Assembly: GCA_050258095.1 (NCBI GenBank)
Contig: JBLMYD010000059.1
Coordinates: 1-35,908 of the forward strand
Origin: VRUE01 sp050258095
Lineage (GTDB): Bacteria; Actinomycetota; Thermoleophilia; Solirubrobacterales; 70-9
DNA: 35,908 nt
Reading direction: 5' to 3'
Shown here one piece after another: positions 13,718 to 21,262 of the stretch. A program made the translations under genes and the position numbers. A model generated the notes under the pieces. That model was given only the letters and a program-made list of their open reading frames with translations, was not told the origin of the DNA and made no database searches. How positions within the stretch are numbered: position 1 is the stretch's first letter; each line of letters starts with the position of its first letter.

Positions 13718-14763
13718 GCTGCCGCTCTCCCGACCGCGACCTCGTCGCGGCAGAGCGCCTCGATCCACTCGTCGATGCCCTGCCAGACGCCGTAGAGCCA
13801 GTCCGCCCGCGCGGCGGGGTCCGCGGGCACCTCGGCCCGCGCGATCCGCGTCACCCGAACCCGGACCGCGATCCCGACCAGGCCGCCGCGCCAGATCTCG
13901 GCGAGCGAGCGCAGGCCCTCGAGGCCGTGGTGGGCGACGACCAGCACGTCGGCGCCGGGCGCGCCCTCGAGCAGGGCGCCGACGCCGCCGAGCCGCGGCG
14001 GCAGCAGGTGGCGGAGCCGCCGCGCCCGCGCCGCCAGGCCCGGGTCGCGCTCGGCGATGCGGGCGATCGCCCGCTCGCGCCGCTGCGGCGTGAAGCGCGT
14101 CCCCTCCGGGTAGATCAGCACCCCGTCCTCGGCGCCGAGCCCCGCGGCGAGCGCCCGCACGCGCTCCACCTCCCGCGCCTCGCCCGTCCCCCGGCGCACG
14201 AAGTAGTTGGGCAGCCGGCGCCCGGCGACGTCGAGGCAGGGATCGGCGAGCAGCTCGCGCTTGAGCACGTAGCGCAGGCGGATCCCGTGCGGGCGGGCGA
14301 TCAGGTTCGCCGGCAGCAGCGTGTCGACGATGCTCGCGTGACGGAAGAGGACGATCACCGGTCCCGGCGCGATCGCCTCCTCTCCGCTCAGCTCGACCCG
14401 GATCCCGAACAGCGCCCGCGCGGCGCCGAACAGCGCTCCGGCCCAGCGCTGCTGGAGGCGCCAGGTCGCCTCGCGCAGCCAGGCGTCGCGGCGCCCGCCG
14501 AGGCTCGCCGCCCAGAGCGCCGCCAGGGCGAGGAGGCCGCCGACCTCCGCCGCGAGGTAGGCCCAGAGGAAGAGGGCGAGCCGCGTCGCCGTCGGCGGCG
14601 TCCCGGACGCGACCCTGCGCACGCCGTCCGTCGCCGGCCCGGCGACGAGCAGGACCGGCATCAGCACCGTGACGAGCGGCAGGCCGAGGACGAGCGGCGG
14701 GATCGTCCGCAACCGTCGCCGGACGGTCTCGGCCCGGCTCTCGTCGACGCCGCCGCCTCGCAC
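13714..14763 (-). CDS. PlsC-type 1-acyl-glycerol-phosphate acyltransferase
   Basis: A 349-residue protein starting with GTG. Two or three hydrophobic segments (about 22-42, 62-88) precede the acyltransferase domain. Motif I is RHASIVD with His142 and Asp147 (HX4D), and motif III is IYPEGTRF at about 217-224. Family members transfer acyl groups from acyl-CoA or acyl-ACP to lysophosphatidic acid at the inner face of the membrane. The N-terminal membrane part is longer than in classical PlsC, as in several actinobacterial paralogues, so another acyl acceptor is possible. It starts 5 nt behind the dipeptidase stop and overlaps the DUF1295 start by 4 nt: a tight operon. Confidence 0.88.
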   Translation of the reverse strand: MRGGGVDESRAETVRRRLRTIPPLVLGLPLVTVLMPVLLVAGPATDGVRRVASGTPPTATRLALFLWAYLAAEVGGLLALAALWAASLGGRRDAWLREATWRLQQRWAGALFGAARALFGIRVELSGEEAIAPGPVIVLFRHASIVDTLLPANLIARPHGIRLRYVLKRELLADPCLDVAGRRLPNYFVRRGTGEAREVERVRALAAGLGAEDGVLIYPEGTRFTPQRRERAIARIAERDPGLAARARRLRHLLPPRLGGVGALLEGAPGADVLVVAHHGLEGLRSLAEIWRGGLVGIAVRVRVTRIARAEVPADPAARADWLYGVWQGIDEWIEALCRDEVAVGRAAA

Positions 14764-14768
14764 CTCGC

Positions 14769-15824
14769 CTACCAGAGGGCCCGCAGCACGCGCAGCGCGT
14801 TCCCCGACATCATCGGCTCGGCGTCGTCGCCGTAGCGCTCGCGCAACGGTGCCTCGAGCAGCGACAGATCGCCGATCTTCTCGATCCCGGCCATCGTCGG
14901 CTTGACGAAACCGTCGAGGTCGGAGCCGAGGGCGATGTGCTCGTAGCCGCCGGTGACCTCGGCGATCCGGTCGATGTGGCTGAACATCACCTTCAGCGTG
15001 TCCTCGAAGCTCTTCACCCGGCAGCGGCGCAAGCCGTCCTTGAGCTGATGCTGGGCCATGATCAGGCCGACCACGCCGCCCCGCTCCTTGATCTTCAGCA
15101 GCGCCTCGGCGTCGTGCATGTAGCGCTGGCGGCCGAAGCGGTAGCCGGCGTGCGTGGAGACCACGGGCAGGGTGCGCTCGGGGTCGAGCTCCTCGTCGAG
15201 CAGCCGGAACGTCTCGGCGACCGCGCCGGGGTCCATGTGGCTGACGTCGACCAGGATGCGGTTGTCGACCAGGCCCTTGAGCACGGCCCGGCCGCGCTCG
15301 GCGATGTGACGGTCCTTCGGCTGCGGGAAGAAGAGGCCGTAGAGCGAGTCGGGCAGGAAGGGCAGGGCGTTCGCGTTGGTGGCGACCTGGCGGTAGAAGA
15401 GGTGGGCGACGGTGACGTAGGCGACGCCGCGCCGCTTGAGGGTGGCGCAGTTGCGGGCGATCTCCTCGCTCGTGTCGCCGAGGTGGAAGCCGCCCTCGAC
15501 CGCGTGGACCAGGGCCGTGGCCCCGTCGGTCAGCGCCCCCTCCAGCTCCTCGCGGTCGTGCACCAGCCGGATCGTGTCGCGGCCGTGCGTCGCCACCTCG
15601 GCCTCGACTTCCTCCAGGTCGCCGAGCAGCAGGTCGAAGTAGCCCGCCGCGGGCGGCGCCGCGTACGGCTTGCTCAGGTCCATCTCCTCGAAGGGCCGGT
15701 AGAGCACCGAGAGCGCCAGGCCGACGTTGCCGCGCCGGCGCTCGCGCATCCGCTCGACGGTGCTGCTCGGGCTCAGGTCGCTGACGACCCGCATCGGGTA
15801 GTGCGCGTGCAGATCAGCCCACAT
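14769..15824 (-). CDS. membrane dipeptidase (peptidase family M19)
   Basis: A 351-residue TIM-barrel metallopeptidase. Visible motifs are ADLHAHYPMRVV at the N-terminus, VHAVEGGFHLGD (bridging Glu), RILVDVSHMDPG, VVSTHAGYR (His ligand), ERGGVVGLIMAQ, HIALGSDLDGFV (Asp) and MSGNALRVLRALW at the end. Together they are characteristic of renal-dipeptidase-like enzymes, which hydrolyse dipeptides or related amides with two zinc ions. In most M19 enzymes the first pair is HxD (GHNDLP type); here it is His6-Ala-His8. No signal peptide, so probably cytoplasmic. First gene of a three-gene operon; GGTGAG lies 4 nt before the ATG. A link to lipid genes downstream is only positional. Confidence 0.88.
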   Translation of the reverse strand: MWADLHAHYPMRVVSDLSPSSTVERMRERRRGNVGLALSVLYRPFEEMDLSKPYAAPPAAGYFDLLLGDLEEVEAEVATHGRDTIRLVHDREELEGALTDGATALVHAVEGGFHLGDTSEEIARNCATLKRRGVAYVTVAHLFYRQVATNANALPFLPDSLYGLFFPQPKDRHIAERGRAVLKGLVDNRILVDVSHMDPGAVAETFRLLDEELDPERTLPVVSTHAGYRFGRQRYMHDAEALLKIKERGGVVGLIMAQHQLKDGLRRCRVKSFEDTLKVMFSHIDRIAEVTGGYEHIALGSDLDGFVKPTMAGIEKIGDLSLLEAPLRERYGDDAEPMMSGNALRVLRALW

Positions 15825-15861
15825 CTCTCACCGGATCACACATCGCCATCGATCGTAAAGG

Positions 15862-15891
15862 TTGATCGCATTACTCAACTGTGCATAGAGT
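15862..15891 (+). promoter_or_regulatory. promoter of the Vps62-domain membrane protein, leaderless-type
   Basis: TTGATC (15862-15867) and TAGAGT (15886-15891) are spaced by 18 nt, and the -10 ends 8 nt before the ATG at 15900. No Shine-Dalgarno sequence is present. This is one of the clearest two-box promoters in the window. Confidence 0.55.
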
Positions 15892-15899
15892 AAGAAACC

Positions 15900-18026
15900 A
15901 TGTCAGCCGCTGCGAAGCGGCGCGCCCTCGGCGCCGCCGTCGCGATCCTCGTCATGGCCGGGCTCTACGGGGTGGCCGACGCGGTCGCGCTCTGGATCGC
16001 GCTGATCGCGATAGCGCTCGCCGCGCTCGCGCTGCTCACCCTGCTGCGGGGCAAGTCGGAGAGCAGGGCGGTCGCCGCCCTGCTCCTGCTGGGCGCGCTC
16101 TGGATCGCCCTTCTCGCCCTGGTCGGCTTCGACGTCCTCGTCAACCTCGTGCACGGCGCGCTCGGGCTGGACAGCGGCACGAGGCTGTCGATCCCCGCCG
16201 GGCTGGTCCTCGCGCTGGTCGTGTTCGGCTTCGTCGTCCACTGGTACCTGCGCCGGGCCGGTTGGAAACAGGACTGGGCGATCGGCGCGGCCGTCGCCCT
16301 CGCCTTCCTCGTCATCCTCGCCGTGCCCTACCTCGTCGGCAAGCTCACCGCCGACACCCACCCGGTCGCCGCCGCGAAGGCGCCGGTCGCCTCCAAGCTC
16401 GACGTGCTGCTGGTCGGCGACGGCAGCCGGCATCCGCTGCCGGCGAATCTCCCGCGCAGTCCGGCGCTGGACGAATTCGACGTCAGCTACTCGGTCGGCT
16501 ACGCGGACGGGAGCGGCGTGCGCTGGACCCTCGACGACGGCGACAGCCCCGAGCAGGCGCTGCGCGCGCTGGCCGCAGGCAACGCCCGCCCGGCGCTGGC
16601 GAGCTCCCCCCAGCCGCGCGCGGGAGCGGACCCGGTGCTGCTCCTGCTGGTCGACGGCACCGCCCCGGTGATCGGCGACCCGGCCGGCGCCCACGAAGTC
16701 GGCTACAGCGAAGGCGAAGTCGAGCGCTGGCGGCAGGTCGCGGCGCAGGCGGCGGGCGCAGACGTCCCCACCTATCCCCTCCTGCAGACGACGAACAGCG
16801 GCCGCCTCGCGCGCTGGAGGCGCTTCGCGAAGGAAGGCCAGGCCGTCTCGGTGCAGAGCCTGGAAAGCACGACGGCGACCGACGCGGCCGTCCGCCTCGC
16901 GGTCGCCGCCCCGACCGCGCAGGCCGACTTCGCCCTGGCGATGAAGTACAGGCCGGTCCTCCTCTTCGACGACGGCGAGCCGGTGCCCTGGCCGCTATCG
17001 GTGCCGGCGCTGTTCGCCGAAGGGCGGGTGCAGCTCTGCGAAGACGAAGGCGTCGCCCACACCGATTGCGGCTCGGAACCGGTGACGAACCCGCGCCGGC
17101 TCGAAAACGGCGGCACGCACCTGCGGCTGAAGCTGCGCGGCTCCCGGGAACTGCGGCGCTTAGCGCGCCAGGAGCTGGAAAGCGCGGAAGCCGCCTCGGC
17201 GGCGACCGCGGATGAGGCGACTTCCGAACCGGGCGCCCCGCCCGCAGGCACCCCTCCCCCCGGCACGCCGGAAGCGACCGGGACGGCCGCGCCGCTCGGC
17301 TCCGGCAGCGCGATCTACGTCCACCCCGCCTCGATCCGGCTGCACGGCAGGGAACTGCTCTACCTCGACTACTGGTGGTACCTGCCCGACAACCCGGTCA
17401 GCCTCGGCGGCGGCGCCCTCTGCGGCGCCGGCCTGGTGATCGCCGGCATCACCTGCCAGAGCCACCAGTCCGACTGGGAGGGCCTGACCGTCGTCGTCGA
17501 CCGCGACGGCGAGGAGCCGCGGATCGTCGCCGTGCAGTACGCCCAGCACGAGAACGTCGTCCGCTACGGGTGGGGGACCCTGTGCAGGCTCTGGGACGGC
17601 AACCCGGCGGTGGAAAAGCGGATCGCCGCGATCGGCGACGCGTCCCTGCGCCCGCTCGCCTTCGTCGCCAGCGGCACCCACGCGAGCTACCCGTTCCCCT
17701 GCCGCCGCTGCTTCCAGGTGCCGCGGCCCGACGTGGGCGAGGGAAGGCACGACGGCGCGCTCTCCTGGGTCGGGAACGACGGCGGCGCCTGCGGGCGCTC
17801 GAGCTGCCTGCAGCTGCTGCCGACCCGCCTCTCCGGCAGGGCGCCCGCGCTCTGGAACGCCTTCGAAGGCACCTGGGGCGAGCACGACTGCTTCCTCACC
17901 TACTACTGCGACTCGGGCACGCCGCCGGCGGCGCCGGGGATGCAGGGCCGCTACGAGCACCCGGCCCACTACAGCGGCGAAGTCGACCGGCGCCGGCGCT
18001 ACCGGCCGCCGTCCGCCGCAGGCTGA
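15900..18026 (+). CDS. membrane protein with C-terminal Vps62-like domain
   Basis: A 708-residue protein. Four or five transmembrane helices fill residues 8-160 (for example GAAVAILVMAGLYGVADAVA, AALLLLGALWIALLALVGF, IPAGLVLALVVFGFVVHWYL, AVALAFLVILAVPYLVG). Residues 165-420 are a soluble region of unknown fold with a Pro/Ala/Thr linker (about 425-462). The C-terminal part has WWYLP, CQSHQSDWEGLTVVVDRDG (about 520-538), AVQYAQHENVVRYGW and LAFVASGTHASYPFP, which match Vps62/DUF946 proteins (HxxDWE, ...GSHASYP). It also carries Cys pairs (CRRC, CGRSSC, CFLTYYC) that could form disulfides outside the cell. Vps62 proteins have no settled biochemical role. The fusion to a helical membrane anchor is notable. 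No operon partner on this strand. Confidence 0.72.
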   Translation: MSAAAKRRALGAAVAILVMAGLYGVADAVALWIALIAIALAALALLTLLRGKSESRAVAALLLLGALWIALLALVGFDVLVNLVHGALGLDSGTRLSIPAGLVLALVVFGFVVHWYLRRAGWKQDWAIGAAVALAFLVILAVPYLVGKLTADTHPVAAAKAPVASKLDVLLVGDGSRHPLPANLPRSPALDEFDVSYSVGYADGSGVRWTLDDGDSPEQALRALAAGNARPALASSPQPRAGADPVLLLLVDGTAPVIGDPAGAHEVGYSEGEVERWRQVAAQAAGADVPTYPLLQTTNSGRLARWRRFAKEGQAVSVQSLESTTATDAAVRLAVAAPTAQADFALAMKYRPVLLFDDGEPVPWPLSVPALFAEGRVQLCEDEGVAHTDCGSEPVTNPRRLENGGTHLRLKLRGSRELRRLARQELESAEAASAATADEATSEPGAPPAGTPPPGTPEATGTAAPLGSGSAIYVHPASIRLHGRELLYLDYWWYLPDNPVSLGGGALCGAGLVIAGITCQSHQSDWEGLTVVVDRDGEEPRIVAVQYAQHENVVRYGWGTLCRLWDGNPAVEKRIAAIGDASLRPLAFVASGTHASYPFPCRRCFQVPRPDVGEGRHDGALSWVGNDGGACGRSSCLQLLPTRLSGRAPALWNAFEGTWGEHDCFLTYYCDSGTPPAAPGMQGRYEHPAHYSGEVDRRRRYRPPSAAG

Positions 18027-18057
18027 GCCGGCGAGTCGGCGTCGCCCCGCGGCGCCC

Positions 18058-18810
18058 CTACGTCCGGTGCTCCGGGTTGGGGAAGTCGAAGCGGGCGCCC
18101 GCGTCCCAGGCGGTGCGCTGGTTGCCGTGGGCGGGGATGCCGCCGGCGTCCTTCAGCATCCGCGCCAGGTGCATCAGGTTCCAGGCGGCGAAGGTGGTGT
18201 TGCGGTTGGTGAAGTCGTTCTCCGGCCCGCCCGAGCCCTCGTCCAGATATGAGGGGCCGGGGCCGGCCTCGCCGATCCAGCCCGAGTCGGCCTGCGGCGG
18301 GATCGTGTAGCCGAGGTGCTGCAGCGAGTAGAGGACGTTCATCGCGCAGTGCTTGACGCCGTCCTCGTTGCCGGTGACCAGGCAGCCGCCGACGCGGCCG
18401 TAGTAGGCGTACTGCCCGGCGTCGTTGAGCAGGTGCGAGTTGCCGTAGAGGCGCTCGACGACGTGGGTCGCAACCGAGGACTTCTCGCCGAGCCAGATCG
18501 GCATGCCGAGGACGAGGATGTCGGCGGCCATCACCTGCTCGAAGATCTGCGGCCACTCGTCGCGCTCCCAGCCGTGTTCGGTCATGTCGGGCCAGACGCC
18601 GATCGCGATCTCGCGGTCGACGGCGCGGATGCAGTCGACCTCGACCCCGTTGCGGCGCATGATCTCGATCGAGATGTCCATCAGGCCCTGCGTGTTGGAG
18701 ACCTCGGGGCTGCGCTTCAGCGTGCAGTTGATGAAGAAGGCCTTCAGGTCGGAGTAGTCGGTATCGCTCTGCTCGCAAAGCTCGATTTGCTTGGCTGTCA
18801 GCTCGGTCAC
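18058..18810 (-). CDS. flavodoxin-like NAD(P)H-dependent oxidoreductase
   Basis: A 250-residue protein starting with GTG 18810, supported by AAGGAG 5 nt upstream. The flavodoxin-like fold is seen in DLKAFFINCTLKRSPEVSNT (strand 1 and FMN phosphate loop, about 21-40), VEVDCIRAVDREIAIGVWPD, ADILVLGMPIWLGEKSSVAT (about 95-115, the FMN isoalloxazine loop), YYGRVGGCLVTGNEDGVKHC and GYTIPPQADSGWIGEAGPGP. It resembles NADPH-dependent FMN reductases of the WrbA/IsaB type. Its start overlaps the stop of the upstream gene by 4 nt (GTGA), so the two are co-translated. Function as a quinone or flavin reductase is inferred from fold alone. Confidence 0.85.
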   Translation of the reverse strand: MTELTAKQIELCEQSDTDYSDLKAFFINCTLKRSPEVSNTQGLMDISIEIMRRNGVEVDCIRAVDREIAIGVWPDMTEHGWERDEWPQIFEQVMAADILVLGMPIWLGEKSSVATHVVERLYGNSHLLNDAGQYAYYGRVGGCLVTGNEDGVKHCAMNVLYSLQHLGYTIPPQADSGWIGEAGPGPSYLDEGSGGPENDFTNRNTTFAAWNLMHLARMLKDAGGIPAHGNQRTAWDAGARFDFPNPEHRT

Positions 18811-19556
18811 TTCGTCTCCTTGCTCTCGGTCGCCGTCAGTGCGTTCCTTCTGGTCCTGAAGAACTCCCTCGCCGCGGCGGCGGGATCGTCGCGGCCCAGC
18901 AGCTCGGAGTAGACCAGCTCGGCGCCGCGGAAGCCGCGCCCGTTCCAGAGCTCGCCCGCGACCTCGGCGGTCCAGGGGCCGACGTAGAGGTAGGGCTCGT
19001 CGTGGTCCGCGTCGCCCGGCGAGGCGCCGTAGTTGGCGCGCAGGCCGGCGGCCTCGGGGCCGAGCTCGATCGCGATGTCGAAGTGCTCGGGCCAGAGGCG
19101 CGGGATCGTCGGCGCGTCGTCGGGGTCGGCTTCTTCGACCAGCTCGTCGAGCAGGGCGGCGGCGAAGGCGTAGAGGGAGCCGAGCGCGCGCGAGGCGGCC
19201 GGGTCGACGCTCAGCGGCTCCTCGTCGAGCTGAGCGTCGGCCGGCAGCAGGCCGGCGACCGCCTCGGCCGCGGCGGCAAGGCTCGTCAGCGGCGCCCGCC
19301 GCTCCGTCCCGCCCTCGTCGTGGACCAGCTCGGCGCCCTCGACCCGCACCCGGTGCTCGGCCCCCTCGAGCTCGAAGACGGGCGTGCCGAAGCCGCCCGG
19401 CGTCGCCCGCAGCGAGATCTCGTCGTCGGGCTTGCGCGCCGCAGCGACGAGCCGTTCCGCAACCCGGTGCAGCGACTCGACGGTGGCGGCGAAGGACGGC
19501 GGCAGGGGATCGAGGCGAGGAAAGCGATCGCTGTTCGCCGTGTGCCCCAAGGTCAC
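18807..19556 (-). CDS. conserved hypothetical protein coupled to the oxidoreductase
   Basis: A 249-residue acidic protein of unknown function. Notable stretches are SLHRVAERLVAAARKPDDEI, LRATPGGFGTPVFELEG, RLWPEHFDIAIELGPEAAGL (about 152-171), ANYGASPGDADHDEPYLYVG and PWTAEVAGELWNGRGFRGAE, followed by a helical end. The Gly/Trp/Tyr-rich block around 170-215 is well ordered and typical of a conserved fold, and similar proteins exist in actinobacteria, but I cannot assign a domain. The start is GTG at 19556; no ribosome binding site is clear, although a TGTAAT box lies just upstream. It follows a 20-bp hairpin behind the MarR gene. The 4-nt overlap with the flavodoxin-like gene suggests a shared pathway. 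Confidence 0.65.
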   Translation of the reverse strand: MTLGHTANSDRFPRLDPLPPSFAATVESLHRVAERLVAAARKPDDEISLRATPGGFGTPVFELEGAEHRVRVEGAELVHDEGGTERRAPLTSLAAAAEAVAGLLPADAQLDEEPLSVDPAASRALGSLYAFAAALLDELVEEADPDDAPTIPRLWPEHFDIAIELGPEAAGLRANYGASPGDADHDEPYLYVGPWTAEVAGELWNGRGFRGAELVYSELLGRDDPAAAAREFFRTRRNALTATESKETK

Positions 19557-19584
19557 GGTCCATTACACCACCCGTCCCCACCCG

Positions 19585-19629
19585 GGTGCAACGCGTAAGG
19601 CGTCCATTTGACGCCTTACGCGTTGCACC
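19585..19629 (-). terminator. 20-bp perfect hairpin with 5-nt loop behind the MarR gene
   Basis: GGTGCAACGCGTAAGGCGTC (19585-19604) and its exact complement (19610-19629) flank CATTT. The stem begins inside the stop codon of the MarR gene. No U-run follows on the minus strand, so it may be a hairpin-only terminator, an mRNA 3' end, or an operator for the next gene, whose GTG is 28 bp further on. Confidence 0.65.
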
Positions 19630-20099
19630 TATGCAGCGAGGGCGCGGCCGAGGGCGCGGGAGAGCGAGCGCACCTCGCTCGCGCTGAGCTTGGCGCCGAG
19701 CAGCGCCTCGATCACCCTGTCGTGGGTGACGCGCGCCGCGGCCAGCAGCGCCGAGCCGTCCTCCGTGAGCGTGGCGTAGAAGCTGCGCGCGTCGCGCGGA
19801 TCGGGGATGCGCTGGACGAGCCCGCGGCCCTCGAGGCGACCGACCAGGCGCGTCAGCCCTCCGGAGGAGAGCATCACCGCCTGCGCCAGGTCGGTCATGC
19901 GCAGACGGCGATCGGCCGCGTTGTCCAGCGTGATCAGGACGTCGAACTCGTTGACGCCGATCCGGTGCTCGGCGTCGAGCCGGGCGTCGAGCTCGTCCAG
20001 GACCCGCCGCGAGAGCCGCAGGATGCGGTGCCAGGCCTCCCGGCCATCCGCCTCCTTGCCGCGGCCCGACGCTCCCCGACTTGCCTTTCGCTCCGCCAT
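19629..20099 (-). CDS. MarR family transcriptional regulator
   Basis: A 156-residue winged-helix repressor. Helix and wing elements are clear: AWHRILRLSRRVLDELDARL (dimer helix), IGVNEFDVLITLDNA, LRMTDLAQAVMLSSGGLTRL (HTH, about 68-87), VGRLEGRGLVQRIPDPRDAR (recognition helix and wing, with the D-x-R motif), SFYATLTEDGSALL and a C-terminal dimer helix. It is divergent from a small ABM-like protein, with a concentric dyad in the 48-bp gap that covers both starts, so it most likely represses both genes and responds to a small phenolic or oxidising ligand. ATG 20099 is preferred; no good Shine-Dalgarno sequence is present. The first 20 residues are basic and unordered. Confidence 0.92.
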   Translation of the reverse strand: MAERKASRGASGRGKEADGREAWHRILRLSRRVLDELDARLDAEHRIGVNEFDVLITLDNAADRRLRMTDLAQAVMLSSGGLTRLVGRLEGRGLVQRIPDPRDARSFYATLTEDGSALLAAARVTHDRVIEALLGAKLSASEVRSLSRALGRALAA

Positions 20100-20100
20100 C

Positions 20101-20137
20101 TGGTAATTAGTTGCCTTGCAAGATAAATACCTTACCA
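20101..20137. promoter_or_regulatory. probable MarR operator between divergent genes
   Basis: The inner palindrome TTGCCTTGCAAGATAA (20111-20126) is centred on CTTGCAAG, the usual form of MarR sites. Outer arms TGGTAA (20101-20106) and TTACCA (20132-20137) are perfect inverted repeats with nearly the same centre. The site begins 1 nt before the MarR ATG on its transcript and ends just upstream of the AGGAGG of the divergent gene. Confidence 0.7.
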
Positions 20138-20147
20138 GGAGGTTCCG

Positions 20148-20435
20148 ATGCTCACCCTTGTCGTCCACCACCAAGTCCGCGACTACGACGCATGGAAGTC
20201 CGTCTTCGACGAGCACGAGCCGGTGCGGCGCAGCCACGGCGAGACGGAGCACCGCATCTACCGCGACGTCCACGACCCGAACCGCGTCGTCGTCCACAAC
20301 GACTTCCCCTCCGAGGAGGCGGCCAGAGGGTTCATGGAGGACCCCTCGCTGAAAGAGACGATGGAGCGCGCCGGCGTCGAAGGCGAGCCGGGGATCAGCT
20401 TCATGGAGTGCGCCGAGCGCAAGCCCTACGCCTAG
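20148..20435 (+). CDS. small ABM-like (dimeric alpha-beta barrel) protein
   Basis: A 95-residue protein. MLTLVVHHQVRDYDAWKSVF is a first beta strand and helix of the ferredoxin-like dimeric barrel fold, followed by RIYRDVHDPNRVVVHNDFPS and EEAARGFMEDPSLKETMERA. The pattern of strand-helix-strand with an internal D-P-N-R-V-V loop resembles antibiotic-biosynthesis-monooxygenase-like and EthD/DUF1330-like proteins. A strong CAGGAGG lies 7 nt before the ATG. It is divergent from the MarR regulator, with the operator in between, so it is the probable target of this repressor. It could protect against or modify the ligand sensed by MarR, but the substrate is not known. Confidence 0.8.
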   Translation: MLTLVVHHQVRDYDAWKSVFDEHEPVRRSHGETEHRIYRDVHDPNRVVVHNDFPSEEAARGFMEDPSLKETMERAGVEGEPGISFMECAERKPYA

Positions 20436-20446
20436 GACAGACGGCC

Positions 20447-21262
20447 CTACTCGCCGGCGACGTCGCGGCGCAGGAAGGCGACCGCGGCGACGAGCAGCGC
20501 CGGCACCGCGTAGAGGGCGCAGACCCAGAGCGCCCGCAGGATCGGAGCCCAGTCGACCGGGACTCGCAGGAAGCCCTGCCAGTCCTGGAACTGGGTGCTG
20601 AGCAGGTACGGCTGCAGGCCGCCGAGTCCGGGCAGGATGCCGATCAGCTGCAGCAGCAGCGAGAACATCAGCGTGCCGACGATCGCCGCGGCGCTGTTGC
20701 GGAAGACGGTCGAGAAGAGCAGGCCGATGCAGGCGACGGCGAGGATCGGCAGCAGGTAGACGGCCAGGCTGGCGCCGACCAGGGCGAGCCCGTGGGAGGC
20801 CGATACGCGCGTGCCCGAGAGCGTGACGATCGGGTTGAAGCCGGAGGCGACGATGCCGGCGACCAGAGCGACGACGCCGCTGAGCAGGATCGCGGCGATC
20901 GCGTAGGTGACCGCGGCCAGCGCCTTGCCCGCGAACACGTGCTGGCGCTCGACCGAGCGGGTGAGGATCGTCTTCAGGGTACGGTCGCGGTCCTCGGCGG
21001 CGACGATGTCCCCGGCGACGAGGGCGGTGATCAGGGGGAAGAGCCAGACCGAGCCGAAGAGCAGCAGCACCAGCGGGATCGCCAGGCCGGTGTCGTGCAC
21101 GTAGCGGCCGAAGGCGACGTCGCGCGGTTCGCCGTTGCGGATCGCCAGCGCCGTGACGAAGATCACCGGCACCGCCACCGCCGCCCCGAGCCCCAGGTAG
21201 GTGCGCTTCTGGGCGCGCAGCTTGCGCAGCTCCCAGCGGTAGACGGTGAGCGCACCCGGCAT
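20447..21262 (-). CDS. ABC-2 type transporter permease
   Basis: A 271-residue permease with about six helices. The cytoplasmic N-terminus MPGALTVYRWELRKLRAQKR and the helix TYLGLGAAVAVPVIFVTALA are followed by VLLLFGSVWLFPLITALVAG, the coupling-helix motif GDIVAAEDRDRTLKTILTRS (E-x-x-x-R-T-L-K, typical of ABC-2 permeases), AIAAILLSGVVALVAGIVAS and further helices, ending AVAFLRRDVAGE. Start and ATPase stop overlap by 1 nt (TGATG). With the ATPase it should form an exporter for a hydrophobic substrate or drug. The cargo is unknown; the LolA-like protein at the head of the operon suggests a lipid or lipoprotein link. Confidence 0.9.
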   Translation of the reverse strand: MPGALTVYRWELRKLRAQKRTYLGLGAAVAVPVIFVTALAIRNGEPRDVAFGRYVHDTGLAIPLVLLLFGSVWLFPLITALVAGDIVAAEDRDRTLKTILTRSVERQHVFAGKALAAVTYAIAAILLSGVVALVAGIVASGFNPIVTLSGTRVSASHGLALVGASLAVYLLPILAVACIGLLFSTVFRNSAAAIVGTLMFSLLLQLIGILPGLGGLQPYLLSTQFQDWQGFLRVPVDWAPILRALWVCALYAVPALLVAAVAFLRRDVAGE

